Source of the DNA: Antrihabitans cavernicola
Lineage (GTDB): Bacteria; Actinomycetota; Actinomycetes; Mycobacteriales; Mycobacteriaceae
DNA length: 56,264 nucleotides
Reading direction: 5' to 3'
Assembly: GCF_008297975.1 (NCBI RefSeq)
Contig: NZ_VLNY01000022.1
Span: 1 to 56,264 of the forward strand
Part shown: in pieces, positions 50,367 through 56,264 of the stretch
Numbering within the stretch: the stretch's first letter is position 1
How the letters are laid out: each line of letters starts with the position of its first letter
The notes under the pieces: model-generated
What the model was told of the DNA's origin: nothing
Databases searched by the model: none
Seen by the model: only the letters and a program-made list of their open reading frames with translations
Position numbers and translations under genes: made by a program

Positions 50367-51815
50367 ATGACCGACTTCGACAAGCTCTTCATCGGCGGCA
50401 CCTGGGTTGCTCCGGCAACAGATCAGACCCTCGAGGTCTTTTCTCCCGCGACCGAGAAACGGGTCGGCAGCACGCCCGTCGCAACGCCCGCGGATATCGA
50501 CGCGGCGGTCGCCGCGGCGCGCACCGCGTTCGACGACGGCCCGTGGCCGCGTACCGCTCCGGCCGAACGGGCCGCCGTGCTGACCAAGGTGGCGAAGCTC
50601 ATCGAAGAGCGCAGCGCCGACCTGACCGCAACAGTGACCGCCGAGATGGGCGGCCCCACCATGATGGTCGGGATGATGCAGCAGACACCGGCGCTCGCGG
50701 TGCTGAACTACTACGCGGGCCTTGTCGACCAATTCCCTTGGGAGGAAACACGTCACGGCGTGTTCGGCCAGACCAAGGTGACACGTGAACCGGTCGGTGT
50801 CGTCGCCGCGATCATCGCCTGGAACGTCCCGTTGTTCCTCGCCGCCAACAAGCTGGCGCCTGCTCTGCTCGCGGGCTGTTCGGTACTACTGAAGCCCGCA
50901 CCCGAAACTCCGTTGTCCGCCAACATGCTTGCCGAGCTGTTCGTCGAAGCGGGCCTGCCGGAAGGAGTGCTGTCGGTACTGCCGGGCGGCGCCGAGACCG
51001 GCAGCTACCTCGCAGAGCACGCGGGCGTCGACAAGGTGACGTTCACCGGCAGCACCGCCGTCGGTCGCAAGATCGGCGCCAAGGCTGCCGAGCAGTTGAA
51101 GCGTTGTTCGCTCGAACTCGGCGGCAAGTCCGCGGCAATTCTGCTCGACGACATGGACGTTGCCTCGACCATGCCGATGCTGCTGATGTCCGGGCTGATG
51201 AACAGCGGCCAGGCGTGCGTCGCGCAGACCCGCATCCTCGCCCCGCGCTCCCGCTACGACGAGATTCTCGACGCCATGGTTGCAGGCGCCGGCTACATGG
51301 CGATGGGCGATCCAACCGCGCCGGGAACCGCACTGGGACCGCTCATTTCGGAAAAGCAGCGCGACCGGGTCGAGGGCTACATCGCGAAGGGCAAGGACGA
51401 GGGAGCCCGCGTCGTGCTCGGCGGCGGGCGGCCCGCAGGACAGAACAAGGGCTGGTTCGTGGAGCCGACGATCTTCGCCGACGTCGACAACTCGATGACC
51501 ATTGCGCGCGAAGAAATCTTCGGACCGGTTCTTGCGGTGATCCCGTACGACTCCGAGGACGAGGCCGTCAAGATCGCCAACGACTCCGACTACGGCCTCG
51601 CTGGCTCGGTCTGGACCACCGACATCGAGCGTGGGCTGAAGATCGCCGCGCAGATCCGCACCGGCACGTACGCGATCAACTGGTACGCCTTCGATCCCGG
51701 CTCACCGTTCGGCGGCTACAAGCAGTCGGGTATCGGGCGCGAGAGCGGACCCGAAGGCTTGGACGCCTACTGCGAGCAGAAGTCGGTCCTGATGCCGCCA
51801 GGATACAGCTCCTGA
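50367..51815 (+). CDS. Aldehyde dehydrogenase (Rv0223c-like)
   Basis: A 482-aa NAD(P)-dependent aldehyde dehydrogenase. FIGGTWVAPATDQTLEVFSP opens it. The cofactor site is VVAAIIAWNVPLFLAANKLAP and FTGSTAVGRKI, the general base Glu lies in LELGGKSAAILL and the catalytic Cys in NSGQACVAQTRIL. EEIFGPVLAVIPYDSEDEAV and PFGGYKQSGIGRE complete the family set. It occupies the place of M. tuberculosis Rv0223c beside the methyltransferase block. ATG 50367 was used; the longer upstream frame runs through the pseudogene. The aldehyde substrate is unknown. Confidence 0.92.
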   Translation: MTDFDKLFIGGTWVAPATDQTLEVFSPATEKRVGSTPVATPADIDAAVAAARTAFDDGPWPRTAPAERAAVLTKVAKLIEERSADLTATVTAEMGGPTMMVGMMQQTPALAVLNYYAGLVDQFPWEETRHGVFGQTKVTREPVGVVAAIIAWNVPLFLAANKLAPALLAGCSVLLKPAPETPLSANMLAELFVEAGLPEGVLSVLPGGAETGSYLAEHAGVDKVTFTGSTAVGRKIGAKAAEQLKRCSLELGGKSAAILLDDMDVASTMPMLLMSGLMNSGQACVAQTRILAPRSRYDEILDAMVAGAGYMAMGDPTAPGTALGPLISEKQRDRVEGYIAKGKDEGARVVLGGGRPAGQNKGWFVEPTIFADVDNSMTIAREEIFGPVLAVIPYDSEDEAVKIANDSDYGLAGSVWTTDIERGLKIAAQIRTGTYAINWYAFDPGSPFGGYKQSGIGRESGPEGLDAYCEQKSVLMPPGYSS

Positions 51816-51831
51816 CCGGTATGTTTGCTCT

Positions 51832-52566
51832 ATGCGTCACGCGATCGGTGCCTGTGCACTAGCTCTCCTGGTTGCGTTGTGCACCGCTGGTAGCGGCCAG
51901 GCTGATTCGATTTCGTCGGCGCATTCCGCAACGCCGGACCCGCGCATCGGCGTCGTATTTCTCTGGGACACCCCGATCCACACCTGCACGGGGACCGTGT
52001 TGGACACCCCGGCGCACGATCTGGTCATGACGGCGGCGCACTGCGTCGTCGGGTCCGGGTTCGGCATCTCGTTCGCGCCCGGCTACGACAACGGCGTCTC
52101 GCCGCACGGCGTCTATCAGGTTGTGCAGATCTATCTCGATCCCCGCTGGAAGCAAAACGTAGAGGACCCTCGGTTCGACTACGCGGTACTCCGCATGCAA
52201 CAGCCGATGCCGGTTGCAGGCATGCGGCTCGCCGACGCACCGAAGCCGACCACCGTCGTCACCGCGACCGGATACGCGGCGGGCTTCAACGATCGTGGGG
52301 TCACCTGTACCACCAGCACCGGCCTCGAACAGGGCTTCCCGTCTTTCGCCTGCTCCGGCTACCTCGACGGCACCAGCGGCGGGCCATGGGTGACCGACGA
52401 CCACAATCTGGTCGGCTTGATCGGCGGATTGCATCAAGGCGGCTGCCCGCCGTACATCGTGTCGTATTCGCCGCCGTTCGACGCCGCCACGGCCCGGGTG
52501 GTGCAGCGCGCCACCGACGGCGCGACGCCCGATATCGCACCCGTCGCCCTCGCGGACGGATGCTGA
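51832..52566 (+). CDS. Secreted trypsin-like serine protease
   Basis: A 244-aa exported protease of the chymotrypsin fold. The signal peptide is MRHAIGACALALLVALCTAG up to about residue 24. His lies in LVMTAAHCVVGSG, Asp in FDYAVLRMQQP and Ser in YLDGTSGGPWVTDD, so the triad is complete. Cys pairs (HTC...AHC; VTC...FAC; GGC and the final C) probably form disulfides. There is no propeptide-like extension. The start is 17 bases after the aldehyde dehydrogenase stop. The target is unknown. Confidence 0.88.
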   Translation: MRHAIGACALALLVALCTAGSGQADSISSAHSATPDPRIGVVFLWDTPIHTCTGTVLDTPAHDLVMTAAHCVVGSGFGISFAPGYDNGVSPHGVYQVVQIYLDPRWKQNVEDPRFDYAVLRMQQPMPVAGMRLADAPKPTTVVTATGYAAGFNDRGVTCTTSTGLEQGFPSFACSGYLDGTSGGPWVTDDHNLVGLIGGLHQGGCPPYIVSYSPPFDAATARVVQRATDGATPDIAPVALADGC

Positions 52567-52587
52567 TCTCCCGGCTACCGTTGCGGC

Positions 52588-53523
52588 ATGCCTGAAGCCG
52601 AATCGGAGAGCACGCTCACCGTCGTCCTCGCGTTCGTTGCGAACCTCCTGATCGCGGCTGCCAAGACGGTCGCGGCGATCGTCACCGGATCGGCGTCGAT
52701 GGTGGCAGAGGCGGCGCACTCATGGGCCGACGCCGGCAACGAGGTGCTGTTGCTCGTCGCCAACCGTAGATCGCAGGCGCCTGCCGACGAACACCACCCA
52801 CTCGGCTACGGCCGCGAGTCCTACGTGTGGTCGATGTTCGCCGCGCTCGGCCTCTTCGCACTCGGTGCAGGCGTGTCGATCACGCACGGCATCCAGGAGC
52901 TATTTCACCCCGAACCGTCGTCGGAGTTCGTGGTCGCCTACATCGTGCTCGGCGTCTCGTTCCTTCTCGAAGGCGTCTCGTTCCGGCAGGCCTTTCGCCA
53001 ATTGCGTTCGGAGGCAGCGGGAATGGATCGCACCGTGCTGCAGCACGCGCTGCTGACCTCGGATCCGACGACGCGCGCCGTGTTCGCCGAGGACGCAGCA
53101 GCGCTGACCGGTTTGATCATCGCGTTCGTCGGCGTGCTGCTGCATCAGGTCACCGGTTCGCCGATCCCGGATGCGATCGGTTCCATTGCTGTCGGCGTTC
53201 TGCTCGCGGTAGTCGCCATCGTTCTCGTCGACCGAAATCGCAGGTTCCTGGTCGGCGAGCAAGCCTCGCCACAGTTGCGCACCGCCGGCATCACAACGCT
53301 GCTGAAGCTTCCGGAGATCGAACGCGTGACGTTCATGCGAATGGAATTTCTCGGTCCTCGTCGGGTCTACCTCGTGGCCAGCGTGGACCTGGTCGGCGAC
53401 TTCGTCGAGTCGAAGATCGCCGAAACGCTGCGCGCGCTGGAGTCGAAGATCGAGTCCGACACCTACGTGGTGCGCGCTGTACTGACGCTGTCGACCAAGG
53501 ACGAAGCCAGCATCGGGCCGTAA
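52588..53523 (+). CDS. Cation diffusion facilitator (CDF) transporter
   Basis: A 311-aa metal exporter with six helices. Helix 1-2: VVLAFVANLLIAAAKTVAAI and SASMVAEAAHSWADAGNEVL (the AHSWxD metal site). Helix 4-5: FAEDAAALTGLIIAFVGVLL (the second D/D site). The C-terminal cytoplasmic domain includes FMRMEFLGPRRVYLVASVDL. The H-x3-D and D-x3-D motifs suggest a Zn/Co/Mn-type carrier; the metal cannot be chosen. No His-rich loop. Starts 22 bases after the protease stop. Confidence 0.9.
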   Translation: MPEAESESTLTVVLAFVANLLIAAAKTVAAIVTGSASMVAEAAHSWADAGNEVLLLVANRRSQAPADEHHPLGYGRESYVWSMFAALGLFALGAGVSITHGIQELFHPEPSSEFVVAYIVLGVSFLLEGVSFRQAFRQLRSEAAGMDRTVLQHALLTSDPTTRAVFAEDAAALTGLIIAFVGVLLHQVTGSPIPDAIGSIAVGVLLAVVAIVLVDRNRRFLVGEQASPQLRTAGITTLLKLPEIERVTFMRMEFLGPRRVYLVASVDLVGDFVESKIAETLRALESKIESDTYVVRAVLTLSTKDEASIGP

Positions 53524-53527
53524 TCCT

Positions 53528-53578
53528 CCGACGTTTCGCGTCGGCCCGCTTCGGCTAACCCCCTCCAACAGAGAGGGG
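53528..53578 (+). promoter_or_regulatory. Two hairpins before DUF445; second hides the ribosome binding site
   Basis: CCGACG-N5-CGTCGG (53528-53544) follows the CDF stop at once. CCCCTC (53560-53565) can pair with GAGGGG (53573-53578), which is the ribosome binding site five bases before GTG 53584. The pairing would cover the site and could restrain translation. Confidence 0.5.
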
Positions 53579-53583
53579 TCTGC

Positions 53584-54861
53584 GTGCACGCGATTTATCA
53601 GGATTTTCTGTACGAGTGGCGGTGGATTCCGTATCTGTCGGTCATCGTCATTGCCGGCTTGGTCGGCTACCTCACCAAGGTCGCCGCGATCGAGATGATG
53701 TTCAAGCCCATCGACTACTGGGGCGTCCACATCGGCAAGTTCCCGCTGGGCTGGCAGGGCATCATTCCGATGCGGGCAGCGCACATGACCAGCGTGGCGA
53801 CCAACAAGATCGTCGGCGACCTGCTCACCCCCGACGAGGTGTGGTCGAAGATCGACCCGGACGCCCTGATGAAAGAAATCCGCGAGCCCTTGATGGTGTC
53901 GCTGGACACCATCACTCAGGAGGTCGCGGTCTCCATCGCCCCGGAAGTCTGGGGAAACATGCCCCAGGCCGTCAAGGACAGGTTGCTCGCTCGCATCCGC
54001 GAACGCGCCCCCGACGCCTTGCGCGACGTGATGACCGACGTGTCCGCCAACGTCGACGACATTCTCGACCTCAAGGCGCTGACCACCCGCAGTTTGGTGT
54101 TCGACAAACGATTGTTGCAGCGGGTCTTTCGTAAGGCGGGCAAACAGGAATGGCGGTTCATCCGACGCTTCGGCGGCATCGCCGGCCTCGCGATCGGCGT
54201 CGTTCAGCTGGCCCTGTATCTGATGCTGCACGTGCCGCTGATCAATCCGATCATGGGCGCGCTCAACGGCTTTCTGACCGACTGGTTCTGCATCAAGTTT
54301 CTGCTGTTCGAACCGAAGCGCCCCAAGAAGTACCTCGGCATCTTCACGTGGCAGGGCCTCTTCCTCAAATATCAGAAGGAAGTCTCCGCGGAACTGGCCA
54401 ACATCGTCGCGGACAAGGTGATCACCGCGCCCGCTGTCATCGAAACCATCATGCAGGGACCCAAGTCCGATCGGTTCTTCCTGATCGTCGAGCACCACGT
54501 CGGGAAGATGATCGAAGACGAGCTCGGTATCGCGGGTCCGGCCGTCAAGGTGCTGGTAGGGACAGGCAACTTCGCGAAGATGCAGACGTTGATGGCGGAA
54601 CGGGTGATGGTGGCACTTCCCGAGACGATGCACGCCGCCGACGACTACATCACAGACACCCTCGACATCCGCAACGTGCTCGCGCAGCGGATGGCTGAGC
54701 TGCCGCCGGAGGAATTCGAGGGAATTCTGCGCCCGGCTTTCCATCAGGACGAGTGGACGTTGATCGGCACCGGCTTCGCGCTCGGTGCGGTCGCCGGGTT
54801 CCTCCAAGACGGCGTTCTGTTCGCGTCCGGGATCAGTTGCTTCGACTTCAAGTGCGAATAG
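53584..54861 (+). CDS. DUF445 family membrane protein
   Basis: A 425-aa protein with membrane helices at the N-terminus (YLSVIVIAGLVGYLTKVAAIEM) and in the middle (AGLAIGVVQLALYLMLH). Family motifs are NP-like KPIDYWGVHIGKFPLGWQGIIP with AAHMTSVATNKIVG, and NGFLTDWFCIKFLLFEPKRPK repeated later. DUF445 proteins of this size are widely spread; they are tied to envelope function but the activity is unknown. The start is GTG 53584. The DUF4393-like gene follows after 25 bases. Confidence 0.85.
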   Translation: MHAIYQDFLYEWRWIPYLSVIVIAGLVGYLTKVAAIEMMFKPIDYWGVHIGKFPLGWQGIIPMRAAHMTSVATNKIVGDLLTPDEVWSKIDPDALMKEIREPLMVSLDTITQEVAVSIAPEVWGNMPQAVKDRLLARIRERAPDALRDVMTDVSANVDDILDLKALTTRSLVFDKRLLQRVFRKAGKQEWRFIRRFGGIAGLAIGVVQLALYLMLHVPLINPIMGALNGFLTDWFCIKFLLFEPKRPKKYLGIFTWQGLFLKYQKEVSAELANIVADKVITAPAVIETIMQGPKSDRFFLIVEHHVGKMIEDELGIAGPAVKVLVGTGNFAKMQTLMAERVMVALPETMHAADDYITDTLDIRNVLAQRMAELPPEEFEGILRPAFHQDEWTLIGTGFALGAVAGFLQDGVLFASGISCFDFKCE

Positions 54862-54886
54862 TGTTGCGCGACGGAAGGATCGACCG

Positions 54887-55771
54887 ATGACGGAGAAGAT
54901 CACGGGTCCGCACGAGTTGCAGACCATCCCACCGAAAGCGCTCGTGCAAGACCTTGCCCGACGCGCGTCGGGCACCTCCGATCGTTTGCGCCACCTGCCG
55001 ATCGCCGGTGTGGAGCTGGCGGTGAAGTTGACGCCGTTCGCTGCACTGCGGGCTCCGATGGCGATGACCGAAGCGGTACTTCGGCGGGCCCTGCTCCCGA
55101 ACGGCGGTGATGAGTCGGTCGATTCCGGCGTCTACCCCGGTGCGCGGGAGGGGCAGAGCGACGAGGCGTTCACCGCTCCGCCGGACGCCAGATTGTCGGT
55201 CCGGTCGATGGTTGCCGAACTACTGGATCGCTCCGTGCGGCAGAGCCCACGCCAGGCCGAAGAGGCCAACTTCAAGCGGCTGCTGCTGCAACTGGTGCCT
55301 GACGAGGCCCGCATTCTGCACGCACTGTCCGACGGCGAGCCGAGGGCGATGGAACACATCGGCTTCGGGTCGATGGGCGGAACGCCCGACCGGATGGTGT
55401 TGCGGTACGCCTCGCCGATCGGCACGCAAGCCGGCGTTCGCTGCCCCGAATCGGTGCCCGACTATCTGGCCCACCTGGTGGCACTCGACCTTGTCACCGT
55501 GGGTGCCGAGGACGAGACCCTGCGCGAGCAGTACGAAATTCTCGATACCTACAGCGAGGTCGAAGCAGCGGAGGAAGAGGCGAAGGCCGACTCGCTGTCG
55601 GAGAAGCTGAGGTTGAAGACCGCTCTGCGGGAGCGGCACATCATTGCGATCAGCGAGTTGGGCAACAAATTATGGGAGGCAGCGCATCCGGATACGCACA
55701 CCTTCATGGTGGCTGAGCAGCGACAAGACCCTGAAATCGACTTCGACGAGGACCTGCCGCCAGAGCCCTGA
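54887..55771 (+). CDS. DUF4393-like (Abi-alpha) protein
   Basis: A 294-aa soluble protein. The segment VAELLDRSVRQSPRQAEEAN FKRLL, LVPDEARILHALSDGEPRAM and, further on, YLAHLVALDLVTVGAEDETL resembles the DUF4393/Abi-alpha domain. The C-terminal half, EVEAAEEEAKADSLSEKLRL, is a charged helix, ending in acidic EIDFDEDLPPEP. There is no signal peptide. Relatives are known from abortive-infection loci, but in Rhodococcus-like genomes they also occur beside DUF445, as here. GAAGG eight bases before ATG 54887 fixes the start. The family call is moderate. Confidence 0.62.
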   Translation: MTEKITGPHELQTIPPKALVQDLARRASGTSDRLRHLPIAGVELAVKLTPFAALRAPMAMTEAVLRRALLPNGGDESVDSGVYPGAREGQSDEAFTAPPDARLSVRSMVAELLDRSVRQSPRQAEEANFKRLLLQLVPDEARILHALSDGEPRAMEHIGFGSMGGTPDRMVLRYASPIGTQAGVRCPESVPDYLAHLVALDLVTVGAEDETLREQYEILDTYSEVEAAEEEAKADSLSEKLRLKTALRERHIIAISELGNKLWEAAHPDTHTFMVAEQRQDPEIDFDEDLPPEP

Positions 55772-55857
55772 CGGAAGCGGCAAAAACAAACGCGTGCATC
55801 ATTGCAACACATTTCATTACTTTGTACACTCCTCCTAACGCCAAATTGGAGGACATC

Positions 55858-56148
55858 ATGGCTGACCGCAATGGAGCGACAGCAGCGCCGTACACCGACG
55901 AGGCGCTGGCGATCAACGCGCGCAACGTCAAGTTCGACTGGACAGATGTGCCGCTCGAGTACATCCCCGGCGAGCCCTACGCAACACACTTCTGGAACGT
56001 CATGCACCTCGTGCTCCCCGAGGGTGAGCGCGCGATGGCGGACGTCTTTGCGCAGGCCATGCCGCGTATCGAGGACGAGCGCCTACGTGAGGAACTGATC
56101 GGCTTCGTCGGTCAGGAAGGCACGCATGCCAGTTCCCACGAGTCCTAA
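55858..56148 (+). pseudogene. Truncated metal-dependent hydrolase (PF10118-type)
   Basis: The frame starts at ATG 55858, with GGAGG in front, and reads VKFDWTDVPLEYIPGEPYATHF, LVLPEGERAMADVFAQAMP and GFVGQEGTHASSHE. That is the N-terminal third of the predicted metal-dependent hydrolases (about 280 aa), including metal-binding Glu in QEGTHAxxHE. It stops abruptly with SerTAA straight after HE, exactly where homologues go on. The following DNA has no family continuation in any frame, so the gene was broken by insertion or recombination. Confidence 0.72.
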
Positions 56149-56264
56149 TCGTTTAGTAGGGATGGGTGGCCGGTCGACTGGCCGGGATTTGTTCCTTGTG
56201 GGTCTGCCGCTCGGTGATGCCTGTGTTGTCCCGTCGTTCGACGGCTTACGAAAGAACGGCGCGC
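56149..56264. other. Unidentified DNA joined to the broken hydrolase gene
   Basis: 116 bp to the window end with no recognised coding. GGCCGGTCGACTGGCC (56168-56183) is a near palindrome with one mismatched pair. As the window also starts inside an IS5-like element, this may be the edge of another mobile element, but no terminal repeat could be defined. Confidence 0.35.

Noticed and set aside
52900-54975. 691-aa open frame antisense to the CDF and DUF445 genes
   Set aside because: It is a composition shadow spanning two recognised genes with no motifs of its own.

Overview
The window is high-GC actinobacterial DNA, most like Rhodococcus or a close mycolic-acid-producing relative (Mycobacteriales). 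Signs of this are an AftD-type arabinofuranosyltransferase, DUF3068, DUF2613, an LpqI-like lipoprotein, FadE5/FadA2/FabG4/HtdX, a 13E12-type DUF222 HNH nuclease, and frequent GTG starts. From remembered family knowledge, two blocks follow Mycobacterium tuberculosis gene order. fadE5, fadA2, fabG4, htdX, TetR, lpqI, DUF2613 and aftD match Rv0244c to Rv0236c. The acyltransferase, DUF3068, GT-C protein, GT4, methyltransferase and aldehyde dehydrogenase match Rv0228 to Rv0223c. Rhodococcal accessory genes are inserted between and inside these blocks.

Layout. 1-5.5 kb: the end of an IS5-like transposase abutting a secreted lipase, a flavodoxin-fold oxidoreductase, a DUF1330 protein, a decayed steroid 5-alpha-reductase-like pseudogene, and an anti-anti-sigma/anti-sigma pair. 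5.5-9 kb: two tandem secreted DUF4185 proteins, a methyltransferase and a small hydrolase. 9.3-11.8 kb: fadE5 and a Dps ferritin with a stress-sigma-type promoter. 12-14.2 kb: an MHS-type transporter and an ArsR/SRPBCC operon. 14.2-19.7 kb: a dimethylsulfone/sulfonate desulfurisation operon (sfnG, sfnB, ssuD) divergent from an amino acid permease. 19.7-22.4 kb: TetR and a VanW-type cell-wall protein. 22.6-28.2 kb: fadA2 divergent from fabG4-htdX, their probable TetR regulator, and lpqI. 28.3-37 kb: universal stress protein, isochorismate synthase, DUF2613, aftD, acyltransferase and DUF3068. 37-41.5 kb: VOC protein, neutral ceramidase, a membrane protein, and an SDR reductase with a divergent TetR. 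41.5-48.4 kb: flippase, GT-C-like protein with a minisatellite, GT4, methyltransferase, ROK kinase, DUF2867 and ABM-like proteins. 48.5-56.2 kb: 13E12 nuclease with a LexA-box-like site, a methyltransferase remnant, aldehyde dehydrogenase, secreted protease, CDF transporter, DUF445, DUF4393-like, and a metal-dependent hydrolase cut off by unidentified DNA.

Main themes are lipid and envelope metabolism. A shared palindrome at the fadA2/fabG4 divergent promoter and in front of the TetR gene, with a weaker version before fadE5, suggests one regulon. aftD, DUF3068, acyltransferase, GT-C, GT4 and flippase form an arabinan/polysaccharide assembly neighbourhood.

The observations most worth a second look are a 51-nt hairpin repeat present twice with compensatory base changes; a probable CTG start for aftD overlapping the upstream stop; the shared TetR operator; two fossil genes; a 30-bp coding minisatellite; a palindrome that encodes a methyltransferase tail; and nine tail-to-tail gene pairs whose 3' ends overlap by up to 136 bp. 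I saw no rRNA, tRNA or CRISPR array.
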